Source: G965237725 sp965237725 (GTDB lineage: Bacteria; Pseudomonadota; Gammaproteobacteria; Arenicellales; Poriferihabitantaceae). Taken from it: a DNA stretch of 64,000 nt. Of this stretch, positions 9,054 through 18,180 are shown one piece after another. The position numbers were made by a program, and so were the translations under genes. Under the pieces are notes generated by a model. The model ran no database searches and was not told where the DNA came from. It saw only the letters and a list, made by a program, of their open reading frames with translations. How positions within the stretch are numbered: the first letter of the stretch is position 1; every line of letters begins with the position of its first letter. The stretch covers positions 1,860,001-1,924,000 of the forward strand of contig OZ250151.1 of assembly GCA_965237725.1 (NCBI GenBank), read 5' to 3'.

Positions 9054-10208
9054 TTATTTACACCGTCCATATTGGCGCATTATCTCCACTAATTGTTGAT
9101 GGTTGATTGCACGGCATATCTTGCCGGATGGACGAAGGGATGTCATATCTTCTGCAGCTATCATTGCATTCAGGACGGATTCCTCAATTGATTCGATTGC
9201 AGCGAGATAAATTTCGTCCAGCTTTTCATCAGCCAGACAATCAAACTTAATTCGTGAATCCGCTAACCTGATCAATGATCTGGAATTTGCAGTAGTGAAT
9301 GCCAAGAATATATCACCAGAATTGTTGCCCCCCGGAGTGCCTCCCCGGCCGATTCCGATTGCAGCCCGGCGGGCTATTCTCTCCAACTGCCCCGGAAGCA
9401 ACGGTAAGTCAGTTCCTACCACTGCGATGATTGAACCCTGCTCACTTTCCTCAAGAATTCGTCCTTCGGTTATGTGTTTACCTACGGGAACACCCAGAGG
9501 TGTGAACCACGGTCGAATCCCGTGGTTGGCCTGTACCAGCGCACCAATAACAAAAGATTCACCGTCAACATTAACCTGCCGGGATGCGCTTCCGGTGCCT
9601 CCTTTGAATTCATAACAGATCATCCCTGTGCCACCACCCACATTACCTTCACAAACTGGATTGTGAGATGCGGAGTTTAGCGCCTCGAGCGCGTCCGAAG
9701 CGGTAATGTGCTGACCATTAATATCATTGAGTATGCCATCGTAGGTTTCTGCCACAATGGGCATCGCCCAGAGGTGTTTGTTCTGCCACTGTTCTGCGTA
9801 GCGCTCAATCATCCATTGGGTGGCGGCATGATGAACCATGCCCACGGAATGGGTGTTGGTAATACAAATCGGACCAACAAAATTTCCGGCGTCACGCACC
9901 CAGTGTGATCCGGTCATTTCTCCATTGCCATTGAGCGCATACATGCCTGCCCAAACTCGATGAGGATCGGTTCGATTCCCCGTGGGCAGAATTGCGGTGA
10001 CTCCGGTCCGGATCGGTCCTTTGCCCTGCAGCAATTTGCCTTCACCCTCGATTCGGGTTTTCATGCCAACAAAAACACCTGGAACATCTACCAGGGAATT
10101 TGTCGTGCCAGTAACACCAGAAAAATCCAGACCCAGATCTCTTGCCTTAACCTTGGCCCTGCTTTTAGTCTTGGACCTTGTTTTAGTATTTTTGTCTGAT
10201 TCGGTCAT
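9054..10208 (-). CDS. P1-family peptidase (DmpA-type L-aminopeptidase/D-esterase)
   Basis: A 384-residue N-terminal-nucleophile hydrolase of MEROPS family S58. The hallmark segment GRGGTPGGNNSGDIFLAF (about 287-304) holds the predicted nucleophile Ser297, at which family members cleave themselves into alpha and beta chains. VAETYDG and GGGTGMICYEFKGG are further family blocks. These enzymes release N-terminal D- or L-amino acids or beta-peptides. The first 23 residues are an unusual Lys/Arg-rich tail. Convergent with the PhyH gene. Confidence 0.88.
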   Translation of the reverse strand: MTESDKNTKTRSKTKSRAKVKARDLGLDFSGVTGTTNSLVDVPGVFVGMKTRIEGEGKLLQGKGPIRTGVTAILPTGNRTDPHRVWAGMYALNGNGEMTGSHWVRDAGNFVGPICITNTHSVGMVHHAATQWMIERYAEQWQNKHLWAMPIVAETYDGILNDINGQHITASDALEALNSASHNPVCEGNVGGGTGMICYEFKGGTGSASRQVNVDGESFVIGALVQANHGIRPWFTPLGVPVGKHITEGRILEESEQGSIIAVVGTDLPLLPGQLERIARRAAIGIGRGGTPGGNNSGDIFLAFTTANSRSLIRLADSRIKFDCLADEKLDEIYLAAIESIEESVLNAMIAAEDMTSLRPSGKICRAINHQQLVEIMRQYGRCK

Positions 10209-10252
10209 TGAAATTTCAACACGTATTTATTAATTGTAAATTCTGGTGTTTT

Positions 10253-11101
10253 CTAAAAATACATATAGAGTCCATTTGCACGCTCCCTAATTATCATCAA
10301 GTATGCAGCTGTGTGATTTCTTCGAGTAACCCCCGAGGTTTTATTAACGTCGATTAACTTAACCTGGTTATCAACAACACAGTAGTCCAGCTTTCCAAAA
10401 TCAATACCTATCTCATTTCGAATATCAATGATCTGGGGATGAGGCTCAATATCCTCCCTTTTTACTTCACAAGCATCAGTAACAACTCGTTGGTGCGAAA
10501 AAACTTTTACACATTGATAAGCATCGCCGAAAAACTTCAAAAAGTTTACGCAATATAAATCTTCACACATTTCTTCGAAATACTTCTCAACCACGAGATC
10601 ACGATTGTTGAAAACCTCATCGGGTACCGCATCAATGTTATGGTAATACTTATAGTCATACTGAGTGGAGAACTCATTAGTTTTAAACCCAAATTTTCGA
10701 GCAACTTTCTCAGCCAAATTTGGGATGGCCCCATAAGCATATACTTTTTCTGGCCAACCAGCATAATTAAGATCGGATTTCACCAGCACTGGGCCTTGAT
10801 ATAAGCTATCCCTGTTGACCAAGTTTTGGCTGATTACCGACTTTCGAATGTCCCTGATCTTGCCGTTTAATGCCAGGGGATAGCGATTGGCATAATCGAT
10901 GTATTTCTCTGGAACCACAGATAAATCCACGTGAACAATACAAATATCAGCAGGTACGTAGGTTTTTGTTCCAAACACAAACTCAACAGTATGCCCATCC
11001 TGTTGCCATATTTGGGCAAGATAATGAACCATGTATCTACGCAGTCGATACCGACTGGTATTTTCATGGAGCAGAACAACTATTTTCCGATTTTTCGCCA
11101 T
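10253..11101 (-). CDS. ATP-grasp-like protein, function unknown
   Basis: A protein of 282 residues (291 if the upstream start at 11128 is used). The order of blocks resembles an ATP-grasp fold: PVLVKSDLNYAG (nucleotide-contact Lys), DLVVEKYFEE (adenine-contact segment), and DYCVVDNQVKLIDVNKTSG (metal-binding Asp/Asn near the end). The N-terminal 60 residues look like a Rossmann-type pre-ATP-grasp domain (RKIVVLLHENTS). Known ATP-grasp ligases join a carboxylate to an amine, thiol or hydroxyl; the substrates here are unknown. It is the last gene of a minus-strand run with an LpxL-like protein, asnB and a sugar-transfer ATP-grasp gene. Confidence 0.6.
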   Translation of the reverse strand: MAKNRKIVVLLHENTSRYRLRRYMVHYLAQIWQQDGHTVEFVFGTKTYVPADICIVHVDLSVVPEKYIDYANRYPLALNGKIRDIRKSVISQNLVNRDSLYQGPVLVKSDLNYAGWPEKVYAYGAIPNLAEKVARKFGFKTNEFSTQYDYKYYHNIDAVPDEVFNNRDLVVEKYFEEMCEDLYCVNFLKFFGDAYQCVKVFSHQRVVTDACEVKREDIEPHPQIIDIRNEIGIDFGKLDYCVVDNQVKLIDVNKTSGVTRRNHTAAYLMIIRERANGLYMYF

Positions 11102-11211
11102 AATCAAATCAACTTGGGTTGAGTGCACCTCTGAATGACACCAATTTGGGTAACGAACGTCTGCCGGATTTTTTCATACTTCTGTAAATCACGATGAAAT
11201 TCTCTTCTCAA

Positions 11212-12120
11212 CTAATCATTAGGAAAAAGTTCACCACGGAGTTGCCCGGGATCCTTTGCAACATATTTTTCGAATAACTTGCCATAGCAATCGAGCGTTG
11301 CACTTAAGTCTGTATTTTTGGCATTTTCGATACCATTATTAATCGCAGGCTCAATAAACACCGTATAGTCCAGAATCGATTTTTTAAGTACAAAAACCGG
11401 TAATATTGGGGCGTTTGTTATAGCCGCTAGTCGAAATGGGCCCATTGATATTTTAATCTCTCTACCAAAAACCGAAAGAACTATTGGTCTAGCTGTATCA
11501 CTACCCACAGTAATGGATATTACTTTTTTGTCTTGTAACAATCGGCGAAGATACCTCATGGCGCCAGCATATTTATTTATATCCAGTTTAACCCGTTCTT
11601 CCAGATACCGGTCTTCAATGCGGGTTTTAATTTTATTCAGATACTTTCTACCAAATTTTGTTTCTGAATAGCCATGGGATGGATGGCTCAGGTGGCTCAC
11701 TTTATATCCGTGCTGAAATAGAGCCATTTTTGCAATAAGGTTGCTATATGCAAATGGCGTAACCAGTAATATCACGCCTTTGTTTTCGTTCAACGAATTT
11801 TCTAAATGATCCACTCCGATCAAATTTATTTCTGGCTTCCATTTTTTTAACAGATGCTGGTCAACGGTTAGCAACCTTGTTTCAAAATAGACCGAAACAA
11901 AGTCCCGATGGGAATATATTTGCTTAGTTTCACCTGGTATTTTGTTACCAATGTAGTTTGCTGCACCCGTTAGTTTTTCCATGCGCGGCTTCTGAATATG
12001 TTTACCAACCATTGAAAGCGCATTACAAATTGTTGGCCATTTTGAAACCGACGTTACTATGGAAATTACACCTAACATAAATAATATTAGAATTTCTCGG
12101 ATGTCCTTAAAGATTTTCAC
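11212..12120 (-). CDS. LpxL/HtrB-like lysophospholipid acyltransferase-superfamily protein lacking the HX4D motif
   Basis: A 302-residue protein with a hydrophobic N-terminal helix (about 8-24) and the layout of lipid A acyltransferases. KGVILLVTPFAYSN (about 114-127) aligns with the family block that normally reads GHFGNWE; the catalytic His becomes Pro122 and the Glu becomes Asn127. The later block VFGREIKISMGPFRLA (about 223-238) matches the acceptor-site region, followed by APILPVFVLK. The enzyme may be inactive as an acyltransferase or use another mechanism. It starts with GTG and lies between asnB and an ATP-grasp gene. Confidence 0.7.
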   Translation of the reverse strand: MKIFKDIREILILFMLGVISIVTSVSKWPTICNALSMVGKHIQKPRMEKLTGAANYIGNKIPGETKQIYSHRDFVSVYFETRLLTVDQHLLKKWKPEINLIGVDHLENSLNENKGVILLVTPFAYSNLIAKMALFQHGYKVSHLSHPSHGYSETKFGRKYLNKIKTRIEDRYLEERVKLDINKYAGAMRYLRRLLQDKKVISITVGSDTARPIVLSVFGREIKISMGPFRLAAITNAPILPVFVLKKSILDYTVFIEPAINNGIENAKNTDLSATLDCYGKLFEKYVAKDPGQLRGELFPND

Positions 12121-12230
12121 GTTATTAGTAAAGCTAGGCTAATAATTTAAGGTTACTATTTATTTAGACCGTGGTGCTGAAATAGACCCCTGGTTAATAT
12201 AGTCACATATAGCCATCACGTTTTTTGAAA

Positions 12231-14108
12231 TTAATGGCTGTTGTGAATGTTTTTACTATACCAGTATTCCATATTAATCCAGTTCCACAAGGTCGCGCCC
12301 GATCGTTTATCTTGTCCAGATTTTATCCTTTGGATTCTTTTTTGAATTCTTCGAGGATCAAATATTCCATCCGCAACACAGGTACCATCCATAAGCTGCT
12401 GGGAAATTTGACTGAGATCTGAATCGCGTTGCATCCACTGGACTACTGGAGATTGAAATCCGAGTTTGATCCGCCTGTCTCGCACTTTTGTCGGTAACCG
12501 ATCCTTAAAAGCTCTGCGCAATAAATGTTTAGTATAACCACCACCAATTTTTTCAGTGAAGGCCAAAGATAAACAAAATTCCACTACACGGTGATCGAGA
12601 AATGGCGAACGTGATTCAAGAGTATGGGCCATACTTATAGCATCAAATCCGCGCAATATTTCAGGGAGCCCACGTTTGGAAAATTCATACCATGTCGCGT
12701 TATTGAATGCACTATTGTACGGGCGCTCAACATTTCTACAGGCCCAGCCCGCCATATGTTCGGACAGGTCGGTATAGCCATATTGCTTTTTGAATGAATC
12801 CGCCATAATGCGGTTGCTCCGCGGCCTGTCTATCCCCCATCGAAATAATAATGGTGTGATTATGGATTTGATAGCCTGGAATTTACTGCTTGACTGCGAT
12901 TCCGCCAGTTGCAAAAATTCACCCATGACGCCTGGCTTCATACTCCGAAAATTTCGAATTAGATCAATAAAATACGGGGCTATAAACGTTTCATAGCCGC
13001 CAAACAATTCATCGGATCCATCCCCGGTCAGAACAACTTTCTGGGATTTAGCTGTTTCCTCGGCCAAATGCCACATTGCATACCGCCCACGCATGGGAGT
13101 AGGTGCATCGTGATAATGAACAATTTGGCGAATCTTTTCGAACATTCCCACGTCATTCGGGGTCACCCACTGCATGTGATATTTTTCCGGTTGATCAGCC
13201 ACCGCCGCTGCGTAGGCGCTTTCGTCGTATTCCCAATTGTCGTAGCGCAAGGAATAACATTCCAGAGGCTGATCAACCAACTCGCTCATAATTCGCGTAA
13301 TCACGCTGGAATCGAGCCCGCCGCTTAACCACACCGCCATGGGCGTATCGCTACGCAGGCGAATCCGCGTCGCATCAAACATCAACCAGCGAAACTCTTC
13401 TTCTACGTCATCGTGGTTTCGTTCTGTGCCCGGCGAAAAATCCCAATACTGATTATGTTCAAATTTTTCCCGATTTACTTTAATCAATTCCCCGGGCAGC
13501 ATAGATTTAATGTTTTCGAAAAACGTTATATCCCCTGAATCGGTTTCGCCGGTATTCAAATAACCATACATCTGGGAATAATTCGGTTGCCGTTCTTCTG
13601 CGAAGCCCTGGACGATGGCTTTTATTTCTGAAGCGAATGCCAGACGATTTCCACGTATGGAATAAAACAGGGGTTTGATTCCAAAGCGGTCCCGACACAG
13701 CACAAGCTCTCGGTCATGAGCGTCCCATATCGCTATTGCCCACATACCGTTGAATTTGTTAAAACAGCTATCACCCCAAATTACGTATGAAGCAAGTGCG
13801 ACTTCAGTATCTGTTGCTGTGTGAAATTGATAACCTGCTGTTTCAAGATCTTTACGTAATTCGATGTAGTTGTGAATTTCACCATTGAAATTAATATGAT
13901 ATCTTTTATCAGCAGACACCATGGGCTGCTGGCCAGCATCTGACAAATCTATGATGCTCATGCGCAGGTGGGCAAGACCCAGATCTCCATCGATATAGGT
14001 TCCTGAACCATCACGCCCGCGGTGGACCATGGTGGATATCATTTGTTGCAGAGTTGATTCAACAACCGGTTGCCCATCCCTATTCCAAATCCCTGCTATT
14101 GCGCACAT
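12231..14108 (-). CDS. asnB: Asparagine synthetase (glutamine-hydrolysing), class B
   Basis: A 625-residue two-domain amidotransferase. The N-terminal class II glutaminase starts MCAIAGIW with the nucleophile Cys2 exposed after Met removal, and has FNGEIHNY (about 74-81). The synthetase domain carries the PP-loop SGGLDSS (262-268), followed by LTGDGSDELFGGYE near residue 360. The reaction is ATP-dependent amidation of aspartate, or of another carboxylate in related enzymes. Genes of this type are common in polysaccharide and peptide clusters, where they tailor a product. The neighbours here (ATP-grasp, acyltransferase-like) suggest such a role. Confidence 0.9.
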   Translation of the reverse strand: MCAIAGIWNRDGQPVVESTLQQMISTMVHRGRDGSGTYIDGDLGLAHLRMSIIDLSDAGQQPMVSADKRYHINFNGEIHNYIELRKDLETAGYQFHTATDTEVALASYVIWGDSCFNKFNGMWAIAIWDAHDRELVLCRDRFGIKPLFYSIRGNRLAFASEIKAIVQGFAEERQPNYSQMYGYLNTGETDSGDITFFENIKSMLPGELIKVNREKFEHNQYWDFSPGTERNHDDVEEEFRWLMFDATRIRLRSDTPMAVWLSGGLDSSVITRIMSELVDQPLECYSLRYDNWEYDESAYAAAVADQPEKYHMQWVTPNDVGMFEKIRQIVHYHDAPTPMRGRYAMWHLAEETAKSQKVVLTGDGSDELFGGYETFIAPYFIDLIRNFRSMKPGVMGEFLQLAESQSSSKFQAIKSIITPLLFRWGIDRPRSNRIMADSFKKQYGYTDLSEHMAGWACRNVERPYNSAFNNATWYEFSKRGLPEILRGFDAISMAHTLESRSPFLDHRVVEFCLSLAFTEKIGGGYTKHLLRRAFKDRLPTKVRDRRIKLGFQSPVVQWMQRDSDLSQISQQLMDGTCVADGIFDPRRIQKRIQRIKSGQDKRSGATLWNWINMEYWYSKNIHNSH

Positions 14109-14163
14109 CTGATTGAATTTACTTTAATTTTTAAAATAGTTGACGCCCATCCGTCCACAAGCT

Positions 14164-15312
14164 TCAACTGTATAACCGTTTACTTTGATTATTTATAAGC
14201 AAGTCGTGCTCTTTGAACGCAGCCCAAACTTCTCGATCACCAAGAAGCGGCCCATGTACTGATTCAAAGGCGACCATGTCAGGAAAAATATTAATCTCCA
14301 CAACCATCGGCCCTGATTCCGATATCCCAATATCGAGTCCCATAAATTTTGCAAAGGATAATTTTGTCTGGGTTTCAATAGCAAGATATTTCACGTCCTG
14401 CCATTTGGGCAGCTGAAATCCTTCGAACTTTATGCCGCTATCCGGGTGAGCGGTGTAGCTTTGCAATTTGTTATCGTAGCCGTTGTCCGCCAGTATTCCA
14501 GATTTCATATCGATTGCAACATACATTCCGCCCTGACTCATGTTATCAACATAAGCACCCGACATGCCAAATTTCAAACAAGCACCAACACATAAAACCT
14601 GGTTGTCTCTTTTCAATAACGTTAAAAATCTTACTGTATTTAAACAATACTCATTTATTTGATTTAACGATTCATGTTGGGTAACAAACTCCTCGACCAA
14701 CCAACGGCCTTTAAGATCTAAATCACCAAGGTCAAGCTCATCACTACCGTCTCTTACCCTCAATTTATTACTTTCACTAAATAAAATTTTAATGCCATTA
14801 CCACCACTGCCATTGACCGGTTTAATAATGTATTTTTTATCTGGTTGATTTAATACCGACTCGGTAATTTTTGAAATGTAATCTTCTTCACCATAGGTAC
14901 AACATACCTGAGTTGTCCGCGAAATATTACAAGATGCCAGAATGTGCCCTGAGATCTCCTTATTGTTTAAAGCAGATCCATAATCATCGCCCACCATATT
15001 TTTTATAAAAGCCGCTTTTTGGTAAGCATCATAAATGGATCCGTAATAGTAAACCCATTCACTTCGCGGTTTCTCCCAGAGTCTGCATAATGAATAATTA
15101 TCAGGGAAGTATTTCAACACAAAAAATATATAAACAAAATCCCCTGCCACCTGCCATCGACTGGCTGTACATATGGACCAGTCCACCATAGCGAAATAAC
15201 AATAAGGCAATGCAATCAGTCGCTGTATTCTGCGCAAATATGGAATTCCAAATTTACCTATGCGCTTTAACTGGCCGAGGATTTTGAAATAAAACGCGAT
15301 TCCTTTAAGCAC
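14164..15312 (-). CDS. Sugar-transfer-associated ATP-grasp protein
   Basis: A 382-residue protein matching the ATP-grasp domain type often found beside polysaccharide genes (Pfam ATPgrasp_ST). The nucleotide-binding segment is KYIIKPVNGSGGNGI (about 169-183); the later blocks are RWLVEEFVTQH, QINEYCLNTVRFLTLL and the metal-binding GPMVVEINIFPDM near residue 340. The first 60 residues are basic and hydrophobic, fitting membrane association. It starts with GTG. As the first gene of the 10-15 kb run it probably sets the substrate class; ligase activity is inferred from the family. Confidence 0.75.
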   Translation of the reverse strand: MLKGIAFYFKILGQLKRIGKFGIPYLRRIQRLIALPYCYFAMVDWSICTASRWQVAGDFVYIFFVLKYFPDNYSLCRLWEKPRSEWVYYYGSIYDAYQKAAFIKNMVGDDYGSALNNKEISGHILASCNISRTTQVCCTYGEEDYISKITESVLNQPDKKYIIKPVNGSGGNGIKILFSESNKLRVRDGSDELDLGDLDLKGRWLVEEFVTQHESLNQINEYCLNTVRFLTLLKRDNQVLCVGACLKFGMSGAYVDNMSQGGMYVAIDMKSGILADNGYDNKLQSYTAHPDSGIKFEGFQLPKWQDVKYLAIETQTKLSFAKFMGLDIGISESGPMVVEINIFPDMVAFESVHGPLLGDREVWAAFKEHDLLINNQSKRLYS

Positions 15313-15403
15313 TGAAACTTAACTCTGAACTTTGATAATCAGGTTGATCACGAACCAGCGATTGGGAAACATCCCAGGTTTTACTGATTTCTCCTTTGAA
15401 GCA

Positions 15404-15742
15404 CTATTTATCACTGAAATCCGGGCTGTTTTTTAAACTATAGTCGCGCTCAACTTTACAGATTCGCGTTTTGTAATCTGCATACCATTTCTGATGCCCC
15501 AGAGTCTGGGCTATTTGGTGTTCCATATTTTTTTTCCATCCCAGAATCGATGCTTCGTCTTTCCAGTATGATATCGCAATACCCAGGCCGTCCCGTACCG
15601 ACTCAAACCCCAGATATCCTGGTTGCTTCGCAGCCAAAGATTCCATTTTCGCTGCCATCTCTACATAACCTGCGAGATCGTCGGTCTGGATGTTGGTAAA
15701 AATTACAGCATAGTATGGTGGTTCAGGGGTGTTGGCAATCAT
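15404..15742 (-). CDS. Antibiotic biosynthesis monooxygenase (ABM) domain protein
   Basis: A 112-residue protein with the ABM ferredoxin-like fold: strand YYAVIFTNI, helix DLAGYVEMAAKMESLAAKQPGYL, then SVRDGLGIAISYWKDEASI and a C-terminal His/Trp-rich helix. These dimeric proteins include haem-degrading and quinone monooxygenases; many are uncharacterised. The ATG at 15742 avoids overlap with the upstream oxidoreductase gene (stop 15757). Start of 15781 is therefore less likely. It ends a four-gene minus-strand run. Confidence 0.8.
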   Translation of the reverse strand: MIANTPEPPYYAVIFTNIQTDDLAGYVEMAAKMESLAAKQPGYLGFESVRDGLGIAISYWKDEASILGWKKNMEHQIAQTLGHQKWYADYKTRICKVERDYSLKNSPDFSDK

Positions 15743-15756
15743 GAGATAAATGGTTG

Positions 15757-16749
15757 TTATTCGATATTGATTACAGCGCAACCGTCCAGGCCACCCGCTT
15801 CGATGGCCGCGTGGGCTTTGGCAGTATCAATTAGTGGCCAGGTGCCAGCGATTCGATGATCGAGCTGATTTTTTTCAAGGGCACGATGAATATCAATTTG
15901 CGCTTTTTGTTTGGCTGAATCAGGCATGTTATAGACCAGGATCATGTTAATTGTAATATTTTTGAACATCAGTGGATAAAACGGGATTATCGGTTCCGCC
16001 GCCTGGGATGATGAATAAGTTGCGATACTCCCACAGTTTTTCAACACTTTCGCACTGACCTCAGCGTTGACGCCAAATTCAACATCAATAATATGATCCA
16101 CTCCCTGCCCTTCTGTAAAGTCATCAATCTCTGCGACCAGATCAACTGATCTGTAATTTAGTACTTTGTCCGCGCCTGCTTTTGTTGCCGCGTCGCAACG
16201 TCCCTCACTTCCCGCGGTTGCAATAACCGTTGCCCCAGCTGATTTAGCAAATTGCGTCGCGTAATATCCAACCCGTCCAGATGCCCCAGTTACCAATATG
16301 ATTTTACCAGCAACATCGCCGTGGATGAATACCGCTCTGTGGGCCGTCATAATCGGTATGCCGATGCAGGCGCCTATTTCATATGAGGTATTCTCTGGCA
16401 AATTCGGGGCTATGTTGGATGGCAGCGAAACATACTCCGCAGCGGTGCCCATATGCCGACCAAACTGCGCCTGGTAAACCCAGACCCGCTTACCGATTCG
16501 ATTTTTGTTTACGCCATTACCTACGGCCTCGATTATTCCGGCACCATCGCTGTGGGGTATGATAAACCCATCATCGAATTCTGCGGGCTGCGCCCCAGAT
16601 CTTTTTTTGACATCTGACGGATTGACAGCTGAAGCATGGAGTCGAATAAGCACTTCACCATCACCAACGGCGGGGCTGTCTTTTTCGCCGTGGATTAAAA
16701 CGGTTTCAGCTTCACCGGACTGTTCATACCATATCGCCTTCATTGTCAT
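15757..16749 (-). CDS. Zinc-independent MDR-type NADPH:quinone oxidoreductase
   Basis: A 330-residue medium-chain dehydrogenase/reductase. The GroES-like half has GEVLIRLHASAVNPSDVKKR, as in quinone oxidoreductases; the Rossmann half has the nucleotide motif VTGASGRVGYYA (about 153-164). The structural-zinc Cys cluster of alcohol dehydrogenases is absent. The C-terminus follows the quinone reductase pattern (HRALEKNQLDHRIAGTWP). Probably reduces quinones or enones with NADPH. Starts MTMKA; Met3 is an equally good start. Confidence 0.85.
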   Translation of the reverse strand: MTMKAIWYEQSGEAETVLIHGEKDSPAVGDGEVLIRLHASAVNPSDVKKRSGAQPAEFDDGFIIPHSDGAGIIEAVGNGVNKNRIGKRVWVYQAQFGRHMGTAAEYVSLPSNIAPNLPENTSYEIGACIGIPIMTAHRAVFIHGDVAGKIILVTGASGRVGYYATQFAKSAGATVIATAGSEGRCDAATKAGADKVLNYRSVDLVAEIDDFTEGQGVDHIIDVEFGVNAEVSAKVLKNCGSIATYSSSQAAEPIIPFYPLMFKNITINMILVYNMPDSAKQKAQIDIHRALEKNQLDHRIAGTWPLIDTAKAHAAIEAGGLDGCAVINIE

Positions 16750-16757
16750 ATTAAATT

Positions 16758-17246
16758 TTATTCTTCTGATTTCTGATTTCGTAGCTTATTAAAACGATCG
16801 ATACTGGATTGTGGCCACAAATCATACAATTTATAAAATCCCTCGAATTGCGGTTTCTGATCAGTAATCTCAATCCAGTTTTGTTTGCTCTGAGTAAATA
16901 TGTGGGCCATGGGTTCAACACAACGGGTGTCATCCAATGTGCCCGCCCGCACCATGAGATCGTCTACGGGTGACGCGTGATATTTGCTCCACACATCGCT
17001 TCCGCATTTTGAGCAGGAAAAAATTTCATGATCCTCGCCACTCCCGCCAGGAACTCGAACGGAAATGGGCGCCTGGTTTAGATTTGAAACCATGGCGGCC
17101 TCGATCCACAGGTTGATTACAAAGGCACCGCCAGAAATGCATTGACAATCCGTACAATAGCACGCCTGGACATACATCGGGTTGTCTTCGAGACGATATC
17201 GAACAGCACCGCACAAACAACCACCCTGACTGCCTTTTAAGTTCAT
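16758..17246 (-). CDS. GFA-family (glutathione-dependent formaldehyde-activating fold) zinc protein
   Basis: A 162-residue CENP-V/GFA-fold protein. The zinc ligands are visible: CLCGAVRY (CxC near residue 10), CYCTDC (about 29-34) and CSKCG (about 79-83). Family proteins include the glutathione-binding Gfa, but most have unknown substrates. The ATG at 17246 is used, because the start at 17291 would overlap the upstream SDR gene and add a tail not seen in the family. Confidence 0.82.
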   Translation of the reverse strand: MNLKGSQGGCLCGAVRYRLEDNPMYVQACYCTDCQCISGGAFVINLWIEAAMVSNLNQAPISVRVPGGSGEDHEIFSCSKCGSDVWSKYHASPVDDLMVRAGTLDDTRCVEPMAHIFTQSKQNWIEITDQKPQFEGFYKLYDLWPQSSIDRFNKLRNQKSEE

Positions 17247-17265
17247 CAATTCATTTTGTTTTACG

Positions 17266-18057
17266 TTATACCGCGCAATAACCACCGTCAACTACCAGGC
17301 AGTGGCCGCTAACAAAGCGCGATGCATCGGAGCATAAAAATATAACCGGTCCGACAAAATCATCTGGCTCTCCTCGTCGTTGTAATGGCGTCATCTTTTT
17401 TATTTCCGCTTCGAGCTCGGGCGTTGTTGTGACTTCGTAGCGGCCACTCATTGAGTTGGTGGTATAGCCAGGATTCACCGCATTCACCCGAATATTATAT
17501 TGACCCCACTCCATGGCCAGTTGTCGGCAAAGCTGATCGACGCCGCCCTTTGAGGCACCATAAGCGCTCAAGCCATCAAAACCAACCAGACTGCCATTTG
17601 ATGAAATCATCACCACAGCTCCGCCGGATTTTTGTTTTATCATCTGCCTGCCCACCGCCTGGGCACAGAAAAAACAGCCGCTGAGATTGGTGCTGATGAC
17701 TTCATTCCATGCGGCTTCACTGAGGTCTTCCGGCGCGGCAACAGATACCACTCCATGATTAATCACCATGCTATGGATATGACCGAAACGTTCTACGGTA
17801 TGGCTGATTAATGTCTCACAAGAAGCCTTGTCCGTAGCATCAAATGTCAGTGAAATGGCATTACCACCAGAAGAATTAATTTCATTTTCTGTATCCTGTA
17901 ATTTGGATTGAGTTCGGCCTGCGATGACCACATTAGCCCCAGCCGATGCCAGACCCTGGGCCATCGCTTTTCCCAAACCGTATCCACCGCCGGTTACGAT
18001 GACTGTCTGGTTATTTAAGTCAAATTGTGCGAGGCCATTAGATTTATTGGATGCCAT
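17266..18057 (-). CDS. Short-chain dehydrogenase/reductase (SDR)
   Basis: A 263-residue classical SDR. The cofactor motif is TGGGYGLGKAMA (about 21-32), NHG occurs near residue 96, and the catalytic set is Ser (MISSNGS, about 150) with YGASK (about 166-170). The C-terminus (FVSGHCLVVDGGY) is typical. Oxidoreduction of an alcohol/ketone with NAD(P)H is expected. It is the first gene of the SDR-GFA-MDR-ABM run, a mix suggesting redox detoxification or catabolism of a carbonyl compound. Confidence 0.87.
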   Translation of the reverse strand: MASNKSNGLAQFDLNNQTVIVTGGGYGLGKAMAQGLASAGANVVIAGRTQSKLQDTENEINSSGGNAISLTFDATDKASCETLISHTVERFGHIHSMVINHGVVSVAAPEDLSEAAWNEVISTNLSGCFFCAQAVGRQMIKQKSGGAVVMISSNGSLVGFDGLSAYGASKGGVDQLCRQLAMEWGQYNIRVNAVNPGYTTNSMSGRYEVTTTPELEAEIKKMTPLQRRGEPDDFVGPVIFLCSDASRFVSGHCLVVDGGYCAV

Positions 18058-18180
18058 TTTCGGTTATGATTTCGTGGGATATTATGAATGTGCTAATTTA
18101 GCATTAATCGCGTTTTGCGGTCTAACCTTAAGATGCTGTGAAAACATAACTTATTGTTCAACATTTTTGTATCCGATACC

